A stretch of 64,000 nt of DNA from Allobosea sp. Tri-44 (GTDB lineage: Bacteria; Pseudomonadota; Alphaproteobacteria; Rhizobiales; Beijerinckiaceae), in the NCBI RefSeq assembly GCF_004123845.1, contig NZ_NBDP01000036.1, positions 151,543 through 215,542 on the forward strand. Direction: 5' to 3'. Every line of letters begins with the position of its first letter. The first letter of the stretch is position 1. Below are positions 24,101 through 31,145 of the stretch, in pieces. Made by a program: the position numbers and the translations under genes. The notes beneath the pieces were generated by a model. The model was not told where the DNA came from, made no database searches, and worked only from the letters and a program-made list of their open reading frames with translations.

Positions 24101-24210
24101 GGCGTGCACCGGCCTACATCAAATATGCCAGCCCCTATGACCAGCTCGCCCGGGTCAAGGAGTGGTCGGCGGCGCCCGATCTCGGCGGCGATGCCGGAGA
24201 TGAGGCATGA
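21106..24210 (+). CDS. addB: Double-strand break repair protein AddB
   Basis: A 1034-residue subunit of the AddAB helicase-nuclease, the alphaproteobacterial counterpart of RecBCD. The N-terminus (NIPAGAPFLSVLAEALL) and TTLYLPTRRAARAF match alphaproteobacterial AddB; the helicase-like part is inactive as usual. The C-terminal nuclease core is LRIIDFKTGAPP (near residues 895-906), preceded by RGSLLHDIVG and ILLTGRADRVEI. ATG 21106 is preferred to upstream in-frame codons. It overlaps addA by ATGA, showing translational coupling. Confidence 0.95.
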   Translation: MAGLNLFNIPAGAPFLSVLAEALLAGRFGKAYDPADPTALSRTTLYLPTRRAARAFSAVLSEKLGGRPLLLPRIVPLGDVDEAETALIASASDALALERTAPIDPLRRRFILTTLISAWGRTANRQHLKLDPAEPSLMPATLAEAWGLAGDLAHLLDQLQTEGVSPARLKGLDAARFDEIWQFNARFLDIIAEAWPAILEQRGECDPAEFRNRMLAAERDRLLAGDFHGPVIAAGSTGTVPATARLLAALARAPNGAVVLPDLDEALSEQAWRAIVQEPAPSHPQAALHRLLDEIGADRDEVVALAQPSPALALRRDLLRRALLPASVTDDWAGAAPIAAGALDGLRIVEAADEREEALAAALALREALEEPGARAALITPDRGLAERVAVELRRWGIQADDSAGMPLGRWPAGALLRLALDAVEAELSPASLVALLAHPHCRLGLPEPRLRQGAAALEIGCWRGEAVGPGFAGLRRAFEAMPELRKATYAPRPRRKLTDEDISAAEEVLAALEDALAPLVAALVGPASGLREIAAQARRAVETLSGDEAGVVLAWRGPDGEALAALFDDLEAALPEAPSEGRARDLIAILEGLIGERVVQRRDPGHPRVKIWGLLEARLLEAEHVVLGGLIESVWPPATETDSFINRPMRAELGLSPPERRIGQTAHDFVAAALAGKVTLTRARKAGEAETIPSRFWQRLKAVAPADAWAAAEARGRELTAWAGLLGAPADLLPVPRPKPYPAPHLQPKRFSVTEVETLYRDPYALYARKILRLDALPELVEDPGATDRGSLLHDIVGTFAQTHPEHIPAGALGSLIEIGERFFRAYEDTPEVRAFWWPRFLLIAQNFLGWEERRRPGLARIAVERDTQGEFPLADGSSILLTGRADRVEITREGALRIIDFKTGAPPSDEQVRLGFAPQLTLEAELAQRHGFTPDILPGPVEALMYLRLNHDPKSWDKDKKLSFKDETQADVTARHLVQLLDHLSVLRAGREPWLSRRAPAYIKYASPYDQLARVKEWSAAPDLGGDAGDEA

Positions 24211-27200
24211 CGCCGGCCGGCTGGACGATTCCCGAGCAGACGCGCCGCAATCAGGCGCTGGCGGCCGAGCCCGATCTCAGTGCCTGGGTCTCGGCCAATG
24301 CCGGCTCGGGCAAGACCCATGTGCTGGTCAACCGCGTGCTGCGCCTGCTGCTCGACGGTGTCGCGCCCGGCCGCATGCTCTGCATCACCTATACCAAGGC
24401 TGCTGCCGCCAACATGTCGAACCGGGTCTTCCGGGCGCTCTCGGTCTGGGCGGTGGCATCCGATTCGGTGCTCTGGGCGGCCTTGTCGGCGCTGACGGGA
24501 CAGCTGCCGGCCGCGAGCGACATCAGCCGGGCGCGGCGCCTGTTCGCGCAGGCGCTGGAGACGCCGGGCGGCCTCAAGATCGAGACGATCCACGCCTTCT
24601 GCACCCGCGTGCTGCAGAGTGCGCCCTTCGAGGCCAACGTCCCGCCGCGCTTCGAGGTCGCCGACGATCTCGCCCAGGCCGAACTGATGCGCGATGCCAG
24701 ACGGGACCTGCTTGCCGCTGCCGAAGCCGATCCTGACGGCCCGCAGGCCAGGGCGCTGCGCTTCATGGCCGAGCATGCGGCGCAGGACACATTCGACCAG
24801 ATCATGCGCGAGGCCCTGCACCAGCGCGCCGTGTTCAGCGATGCGGAGGGGCGGGCGCGGAAGTCGGAGGAGATCGTCGAGGGGCTCAGCGCCTTCCTCG
24901 GCATCGCGCCGGAGCTGACGGTGGAGACGGTACGCCAGCGCTTTCAGCGCGAACTGGTAGCCCTACCCGGTCTCGAGCGGTTGCTCGCGGCCTTCGAGGC
25001 CGGCAGCGCGACGCGCATCAAGGCGGCCGCTGCGATCCGGCTCGCTCTTTCGGATGCGCCGGGCATCGATCCGGTCACAGCCTGCCGAGCCGGCCTGCTG
25101 ACGGCCGAGGGCAATGTTACCCAGCATGTTCGCGGCAAGGGCAATAGCGCCCTGCCGGCCGATCTCGATGCGGCGCTCGATGCGCTCGCCACCTGCCTGA
25201 CCGAAGCGACCGACCAGCTCAACGCCATCGCCGTGCGCGAGCGCAGCGCGGCGCTCGCCGTGCTGGTGACGCATATCCTCGCCGCCTATCGCCGGCTGAA
25301 GGCGCAGCGCTCGCTGCTCGACTATGACGATCTGATCGCCAAGACCCGCTCGCTGCTCGACCGGGTCGATCCGGCCTGGGCGCTCTACAAGCTCGATGCC
25401 GGCATCGATCACATCCTGCTCGACGAGGCGCAGGATACCAGCGAGGCGCAATGGGCGATCCTGCGCCGCCTCGCCGAGGAATTCTCGGCCGGAGAGGGCG
25501 CACGCGAGCTGGTCCGGCCGCGCACCGTCTTCGTCGTCGGCGACGAGAAACAGTCGATCTATGGCTTCCAGGGCGCGGCGCCCGCGCATTTCAGCGAGGA
25601 AAGGCGGCTGCTCGGCCGGCGCCTCTCAGAGGCCGGCCAGCGTTTCGAACCGATCAGCCTGACTACCTCCTTCCGCTCGGCTCTCGACATCATGCGTGCC
25701 GTCGACGCGGTGTTCGCGCCTCGGGAGCATTGGCGCGGCCTCGTCTTCGACGGCGGCGCCGGACCGGAGCGGCATGACACGGTCAAGCGGTTGGCGATCG
25801 GGGCGGTCGATCTCTGGCCGATCTGCGCCGACGATGCCGGCGACAAGCCCGATGCCTGGACGGCGCCGGTCGATGCGCCCGAGCGGCGCTCGGGTCTGGT
25901 CAAACTCGCCGCCCGCATCGCCGATGTGCTGAAGCGCTGGAGCGATGCCGGCCGCGACGATATTGGCCGGCATTTCAAGCCGGGCGACGTGATGATCCTG
26001 CTGCGCCAGCGCGGCGCGCTGTTCGAGGCGATCGTCAAGGCGCTGAAGGATCGCGGCGTGCCCGTCGCCGGTCGTGACCGCCTCACGCTCGCCGACCATC
26101 CGGCGGTCGAGGATCTCGTCGCGCTTGGCCGTACCATCCTGCTGCCGCAGGACGATCTCTCGCTGGCGATCACGCTGAAGACACCACTCTTCGGCTTGGA
26201 CGACGATAACCTCATGCGCCTCGCGCCAGAGCGAAAGGGCTCCTTGCGCGAGGCTTTCCGCCGGGCAGCGCAGACCGAGCCGCGTTACGCCACGATCGAG
26301 GCGCGCTTGGCCGAGCTCGCCGAGGAGGCCGGGCGCTGCGGCCCGTTCCGCTTCTTCGCCGGTTTGCTCGGCCCCGGCGGCGGTCGCAATCTTGCGCTCG
26401 CTCGCCTCGGCCCGGAAGCCGCCGACGCGCTCGACGCATTCTTGAGCGCCGCGCTCGATCATGAGCGCCGCTATGGGCCCTCGCTTGCCGGCTTCCTGCA
26501 CCATATCGGCGCGGTGGCGACGCAGGTGAAGCGCGACCTCTCGGCCAGCGCCGGCGAGGTTCGCGTGATGACCGTGCACGGCTCGAAGGGGCTGGAGGCG
26601 CCGATCATCATCCTCGCCGATCTCGGCGTCGCGCCCGGCGAGCGGCGCCTGCCGAAGCTGATGGCGGTTGCGCCGCCGCGTGGCGCGCAGGTGCCAGTCT
26701 GGCCGACGAAGCGGGCCGATGATCCTGCCGCGATGCGGCGCGCGAAGGACGCGGTCGTCGCGCAGATGATCGAGGAGCATCACCGCCTGCTCTATGTCGC
26801 GCTGACCCGCGCCGAGGAGCGCTTGATCCTCTGCGGCGTGCAGGCCAAGGGCGAGGCGCCGGAAGGCTCCTGGTACGCCATGGCCGAACTCGGGCTCGCC
26901 GGCTCCGAGCCCTGGCTGCGCGACGTCCCCGCGCCTGATGGCGACGGCGAAATCCGCCGCTTCATGGTTTCGCAGCCGGGAGAGGTGGCGGCCGAGGAGG
27001 CCGTTACGGCACCGGCCACGACCACGCCGCCCGACTGGCTCGCGCGTTCTGCGCCTGATGAGGCCGAGCCGGCGCCGCCGCTGCGTCCGTCGAGCGCGCT
27101 TTCCGCAGCCGATGCGCAGGAGCGCCCGCATGACGGGCCGTTCCTCGCCGGAGCGGCGGCGGCCGGCCGGCTTGCGCACCTGCTGCTGCAGGTTCTGCCG

Positions 27201-27686
27201 GAGGTGCCGCCTGAACGGCGCACGAGCACCGCCCATGCGCTGGCGCAGGCGCGTGGCGGCTCGCTTCCTGAAGAGCGCCGCGCCGGAATCGTCGAGGACG
27301 CGCTCGTGCTCATCGCCACGCCTGAGTTCGGCGGGCTGTTCGGGCCGGGCAGCCTCGCCGAGGTGCCGCTCGCGGGCGAGATCACCATGGCTGATGGCAG
27401 CAGGCGCCCGGTTCAGGGCCGGATCGACCGGCTCGCGGTCGGCGATGACGAGGTGCTGATCGCCGATTTCAAGACGGCGGCCCGCCCGCCTGAGAGTGCC
27501 GCGGCACTGCCGGCCTCGACGCTGGCCCAGCTCGCGGTCTATCGCCGGCTGATAGGTGAGATCTATCCCGGCCGCCGTGTCCGCGCGGTCGCGATCTATA
27601 CGGCGAGCCTGAAGCCACTGGAGCCCGGTGGCGAGCTGCTCGACGCCACCCTGGCGGCGATGACGAGACCGTCATTGCGAGCGTAA
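24207..27686 (+). CDS. addA: Double-strand break repair helicase AddA
   Basis: An 1159-residue UvrD-type helicase with a C-terminal RecB-family nuclease. Walker A is ANAGSGKTHVLVNR (about residues 31-44), followed by ITYTKAAAANM. Motif II is ILLDEAQDTSEAQW, motif III VVGDEKQSIYGFQGA and motif IV-VI YVALTRAEERL. The nuclease core is VLIADFKTA near residue 1090. AddA and AddB together resect double-strand breaks for RecA. The last codons and stop lie inside a palindromic repeat (27671-27756), so the repeat has altered or supplied the C-terminus. Confidence 0.96.
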   Translation: MTPAGWTIPEQTRRNQALAAEPDLSAWVSANAGSGKTHVLVNRVLRLLLDGVAPGRMLCITYTKAAAANMSNRVFRALSVWAVASDSVLWAALSALTGQLPAASDISRARRLFAQALETPGGLKIETIHAFCTRVLQSAPFEANVPPRFEVADDLAQAELMRDARRDLLAAAEADPDGPQARALRFMAEHAAQDTFDQIMREALHQRAVFSDAEGRARKSEEIVEGLSAFLGIAPELTVETVRQRFQRELVALPGLERLLAAFEAGSATRIKAAAAIRLALSDAPGIDPVTACRAGLLTAEGNVTQHVRGKGNSALPADLDAALDALATCLTEATDQLNAIAVRERSAALAVLVTHILAAYRRLKAQRSLLDYDDLIAKTRSLLDRVDPAWALYKLDAGIDHILLDEAQDTSEAQWAILRRLAEEFSAGEGARELVRPRTVFVVGDEKQSIYGFQGAAPAHFSEERRLLGRRLSEAGQRFEPISLTTSFRSALDIMRAVDAVFAPREHWRGLVFDGGAGPERHDTVKRLAIGAVDLWPICADDAGDKPDAWTAPVDAPERRSGLVKLAARIADVLKRWSDAGRDDIGRHFKPGDVMILLRQRGALFEAIVKALKDRGVPVAGRDRLTLADHPAVEDLVALGRTILLPQDDLSLAITLKTPLFGLDDDNLMRLAPERKGSLREAFRRAAQTEPRYATIEARLAELAEEAGRCGPFRFFAGLLGPGGGRNLALARLGPEAADALDAFLSAALDHERRYGPSLAGFLHHIGAVATQVKRDLSASAGEVRVMTVHGSKGLEAPIIILADLGVAPGERRLPKLMAVAPPRGAQVPVWPTKRADDPAAMRRAKDAVVAQMIEEHHRLLYVALTRAEERLILCGVQAKGEAPEGSWYAMAELGLAGSEPWLRDVPAPDGDGEIRRFMVSQPGEVAAEEAVTAPATTTPPDWLARSAPDEAEPAPPLRPSSALSAADAQERPHDGPFLAGAAAAGRLAHLLLQVLPEVPPERRTSTAHALAQARGGSLPEERRAGIVEDALVLIATPEFGGLFGPGSLAEVPLAGEITMADGSRRPVQGRIDRLAVGDDEVLIADFKTAARPPESAAALPASTLAQLAVYRRLIGEIYPGRRVRAVAIYTASLKPLEPGGELLDATLAAMTRPSLRA

Positions 27687-27756
27687 GCGAAGCAATCCAG
27701 AGGAGCATAGAGTGAGCCGTTCTGGATTGCTTCGTCGCTGCGCTCCTCGCAATGAC
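27671..27756. repeat. Imperfect palindromic intergenic repeat overlapping the addA stop
   Basis: Outer arms GTCATTGCGAG (27671-27681) and CTCGCAATGAC (27746-27756), with inner arms around GAAGCAATCCAGA / TCTGGATTGCTTC. It resembles the mobile palindromic intergenic repeats scattered through Bradyrhizobium/Bosea-type genomes. Confidence 0.8.
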
Positions 27757-27902
27757 GGGAAGCGGCGATCCATTCTCAGTGGAAGCACGGCAGCCCCGCT
27801 TCACCGGAAGGTGAGCCAGCCTTGACCCTGTGCCCGCCCGTTCATAGCTTCGGCAGTGAATGGCGGCGTTGTTGCCGCGCGCGAATCGAAAGGCGATGAG
27901 CC

Positions 27903-28223
27903 ATGGCGACGATCAAAGTGACCGATGCGAGCTTCGAGGCCGACGTGCTGAAGTCGAGCGAGCCGGTGGTTGTGGATTTCTGGGCCGAGTGGTGCGGCCC
28001 CTGCCGGATGATCGGCCCGGCGCTCGAGGAAATCGCCGGCGAGATGAACGGCAAGGTCAAGATCGTCAAGATGAATGTCGACGAGAACCAGCAGATCCCG
28101 GCCCAGTTCGGCATCCGCTCGATCCCGACGCTGATGCTGTTCAAGGACGGCAAGCTCGCCTCGCAGAAGGTCGGCGCTGCCCCCAAGAGCGATCTGTCGC
28201 GCTGGATCTCGGCCGCGGTCTGA
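27903..28223 (+). CDS. trxA: Thioredoxin
   Basis: A 106-residue standard thioredoxin, a cytoplasmic disulfide reductase for ribonucleotide reductase and other proteins. The active site is WCGPC (Cys31, Cys34) in DFWAEWCGPC, with cis-Pro in IRSIPTLMLF and the VGA end. ATG 27903 is supported by the exact family N-terminus. trxA after addA is the common order in Hyphomicrobiales, here split by the repeat. A strong shared terminator follows. Confidence 0.97.
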   Translation: MATIKVTDASFEADVLKSSEPVVVDFWAEWCGPCRMIGPALEEIAGEMNGKVKIVKMNVDENQQIPAQFGIRSIPTLMLFKDGKLASQKVGAAPKSDLSRWISAAV

Positions 28224-28245
28224 TCCAGTCAGCAGTAGAATGAGA

Positions 28246-28277
28246 AAGGCCCGCCCTCGTCGAGGGCGGGCCTTCTT
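28246..28277. terminator. Bidirectional terminator between trxA and the DoxX gene
   Basis: A 14-base perfect inverted repeat (28246-28259 and 28261-28274, AAGGCCCGCCCTCG and its complement) between converging genes. A-rich and T-rich flanks are short but present on both sides. Confidence 0.8.
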
Positions 28278-28295
28278 CGTTTCAGCTGTTCTGGA

Positions 28296-28691
28296 TCACT
28301 TCGAGCGGTTGTCGAGAGCCCAGGCTCCGGCGCCGGCGAAGATCAGGTAGAAGAAGATGAAGCAATAGAGGATCGCGGCGTCGCCATTGTTCAGCAGCGG
28401 GTAGACGTTCCGGGGCGCATGGAACATCCAGTAGGCATAGGCCATCTCGCCCGCGAGGATGAAGGCGACGGGACGGGTCCACAGGCCGATCAGGATGAGC
28501 AGGCCGCCAAAGGCTTCGAGGATCGCGCCGAACCAGAACAGCGTGAACACCGCCGGCAGCCCGCTGGCCGGCGGAGCCGGGAAACCGAACAGCTTTTGCG
28601 TGCCATGGGCGATGAAGATCAGCGCCGTCGCGATGCGTAGCAGCGCGAGCGCCTGTGGTGCGTAGCGACTGGGGGAGTTGAGAGCCTGCAT
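28296..28691 (-). CDS. DoxX family membrane protein
   Basis: A 131-residue protein with four predicted transmembrane helices: ALALLRIATALIFIAHG, FTLFWFGAILEAFGGLLIL, PVAFILAGEMAYAYWM and ILYCFIFFYLIFAGAGAW. The LLR..TALIFIAHGTQKLFG and GLWTRPVAFILAGEM parts are typical of DoxX. Family members are linked with redox or sulfur chemistry, but this one cannot be assigned a reaction. ATG 28691. The 302 bases from here to 28993 hold no gene I can support, and must contain the two divergent promoters. Confidence 0.9.
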   Translation of the reverse strand: MQALNSPSRYAPQALALLRIATALIFIAHGTQKLFGFPAPPASGLPAVFTLFWFGAILEAFGGLLILIGLWTRPVAFILAGEMAYAYWMFHAPRNVYPLLNNGDAAILYCFIFFYLIFAGAGAWALDNRSK

Positions 28692-28993
28692 GGGCGGGTT
28701 GCCTTCCGTCCGATTTGAATGGATCTAAGTAGTTGTGTTTGCTGGCGAAGAAATGACCCTGCGCCCGCCGCGCTTGTCCCTGTGCAAGGAATGCCGATCA
28801 AGTCACATTTTCGTTTGCAGCGCAGCAAAATCGCCGAGCGGCAAATCCGCAACAGCGGAGCCCTCGTTCACCATCGCGAAAAATTCGCCGAAATCGGGCT
28901 TAACCACCCCTTAAAAGCGCCATGTTTGAATCCTGTCTGGAAAATCGTCGGGCTGCGTACTGCGGCGTGGCGATGGGGCCTGAACGGGGCGGG

Positions 28994-31141
28994 ATGAACG
29001 ACCGGTCGAAACGAGGCGGAGAGCGGCGCGAGCCGTCGTTCGAGCGTGCGCGCGACGATTACGAGCGCGACGACGGCGATTTGCGCCTGTCGGCCGACGA
29101 CCGCCCCTATCGCGGAGGAAGGAACCCGGTGGCACCGCGCCAGCAACCGAGCCGTCAGAAGACCGAGCAGCGCGGCGGTCGCAAGCAGCGCCGCAAGCGC
29201 GGCTCCTTCTTCGGGCGCATTGTCTACTGGGGCTTCGTGCTCGGCCTCTGGGCCGTGCTCGGCCTCGGCGGCGTGGTCGCCTATCACGCTGCGCAATTGC
29301 CGCCGATCGACCAGCTTACCGTGCCGAAGCGGCCGCCCAACATCGCGATCCTGGCCGCGGACGGCACGCTGCTCGCCAATCGCGGCGAGACCGGCGGGCG
29401 CACGATCACGATCGGCGAGGTGCCGCCCTATCTGCCCAAGGCCTTCGTCGCGATCGAGGACAAGCGCTTCTATGAGCATTTCGGCATCGACCCGATCGGG
29501 CTCAGCCGCGCCGTCGTCAACAACCTGACCAAGCGTGGCGGTGTGCAGGGCGGCTCGACCCTGACCCAGCAGCTCGCCAAGAATCTGTTCCTGACCCAGG
29601 AGCGCACCGCCGCGCGCAAGATCCAGGAGGCGATCCTCTCGCTCTGGCTGGAGCGGACTTACACCAAGGACCAGATCCTCGAGCTCTATCTCAACCGCGT
29701 CTATTTCGGCTCGGGCGCCTATGGCGTCGAGGCGGCGGCGCAGCGTTATTTCAACAAATCGGCGCGCTCGGTCTCGATCGCCGAGGCCGCCATGCTCGCC
29801 GGCCTCGTCCAGGCGCCGTCGCGGCTTGCGCCCAACCGCAATCCCGAAGCGGCCGAGAAGCGCGCCCAGCTCGTCGTCGCCGCCATGGCCGATCAGGGCC
29901 TGATCTCGCAGGCTTCGGCCAAGACGGCGCTCGTCGCGCCGGCCGAGGTGCCCGAGCGAGTCGGGGCCGGTTCGGTCAACTACGCCGCCGACTATGTCAT
30001 GGACGTGCTCGACGACTTCATCGGCGCGATCGAGGGCGACGTCACCGTCCTGACCACGGTCGACACCAAGCTGCAGAGCTCGGCTGAGACGATCCTGGTC
30101 GATGCGCTCTCGGCGCAAGGGAGCAAGCTCAACGCCTCGCAGGGCGCGGTGGTCTCGCTGGCGCCGGACGGGGCGATCCGCGCCCTGATCGGCGGGCGCG
30201 ACTACACCAAGAGCCAGTTCAACCGCGCCACCGCTGCGCATCGCCAGCCGGGCTCGTCCTTCAAGCCCTTCGTCTATCTCACCGCGATCGAGAAGGGCCT
30301 GACGCCGGATACGATCCGCGACGATTCCCCGGTCTCGATCAAGGGCTGGGAGCCGGAGAATTTCTCGCGCACCTTCCGCGGCCCGGTCACGCTGCAGACG
30401 GCCTTCGCCCATTCGCTGAATACGGTCGTGGCGCGCCTGATCCAGGAGGTGACGCCGCGCGAGGTGGTGCGCACGGCCCAGCGCCTCGGCATCAACTCGT
30501 CATTGCAGCCCAATCCGTCGCTGTCGCTCGGCACCTCGGAGGTGACGCCGCTCGAGATGACCGCCGCCTATGCCACCTTTTCCAATGGCGGGCAGTCGGT
30601 GCTGCCCTATGTGATCCGCGAGGTCAGGTCGACGAGCGGCAAGGTCGTCTACGCCCGCAAGGCGAACAATTTCGGCCCGGTGATCCAGCCGCAGACGCTT
30701 TCGATGATGAATTCCATGTTCCACGCGGTGATGACGGGCGGCACCGGCAGCAAGGTCAACCTTCCCGGCTGGGAAGTCGGCGGCAAGTCGGGGACGACGC
30801 AGGATTATCGCGACGCCTGGTTCGTCGGCTTCACCGGGCGCCTCGTCACGGCCGTCTGGGTCGGCAACGATGACAACTCGACGATGAAGCGCGTGACAGG
30901 CGCCGGCTTGCCGGCCGAGATCTGGGGCAAGTACATGAAGGCGGCCCATGCCGGCCAGCAGCCGGTGCAGCTGCCGGGCGGGCTCTGGCAGTCTGCGCCG
31001 AAATCGATCTTCGACACCGGCGAGCCGGTTGCCGGCGTCGCGCCGTCGCCGCGAACCCAGCAGGCCGCCACTGGCGACCGTGCCTGGACGCCGCCGGCGC
31101 CGCAGGAGAAGAACTTCTTCGAGCGCCTGTTCGGCGGTTGA
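28994..31141 (+). CDS. Class A penicillin-binding protein 1A (transglycosylase/transpeptidase)
   Basis: About 715 residues. A basic cytoplasmic tail rich in Arg/Gln (residues 1-75) precedes one membrane anchor (IVYWGFVLGLWAVLGLGGVVAYHA). The GT51 transglycosylase has EDKRFYEHFG, GGSTLTQQLAKNLFL, KIQEAILSLWLE and LNRVYFGSGAYGVEAA. The transpeptidase has SSFKPF (catalytic Ser), SLNTV and KSGTT. It polymerises and crosslinks peptidoglycan at the inner membrane. ATG 28994 is chosen over an in-frame ATG at 28922. All catalytic motifs are intact. Subclass 1A versus 1C is judged from length and tail. Confidence 0.94.
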   Translation: MNDRSKRGGERREPSFERARDDYERDDGDLRLSADDRPYRGGRNPVAPRQQPSRQKTEQRGGRKQRRKRGSFFGRIVYWGFVLGLWAVLGLGGVVAYHAAQLPPIDQLTVPKRPPNIAILAADGTLLANRGETGGRTITIGEVPPYLPKAFVAIEDKRFYEHFGIDPIGLSRAVVNNLTKRGGVQGGSTLTQQLAKNLFLTQERTAARKIQEAILSLWLERTYTKDQILELYLNRVYFGSGAYGVEAAAQRYFNKSARSVSIAEAAMLAGLVQAPSRLAPNRNPEAAEKRAQLVVAAMADQGLISQASAKTALVAPAEVPERVGAGSVNYAADYVMDVLDDFIGAIEGDVTVLTTVDTKLQSSAETILVDALSAQGSKLNASQGAVVSLAPDGAIRALIGGRDYTKSQFNRATAAHRQPGSSFKPFVYLTAIEKGLTPDTIRDDSPVSIKGWEPENFSRTFRGPVTLQTAFAHSLNTVVARLIQEVTPREVVRTAQRLGINSSLQPNPSLSLGTSEVTPLEMTAAYATFSNGGQSVLPYVIREVRSTSGKVVYARKANNFGPVIQPQTLSMMNSMFHAVMTGGTGSKVNLPGWEVGGKSGTTQDYRDAWFVGFTGRLVTAVWVGNDDNSTMKRVTGAGLPAEIWGKYMKAAHAGQQPVQLPGGLWQSAPKSIFDTGEPVAGVAPSPRTQQAATGDRAWTPPAPQEKNFFERLFGG

Positions 31142-31145
31142 TCCG

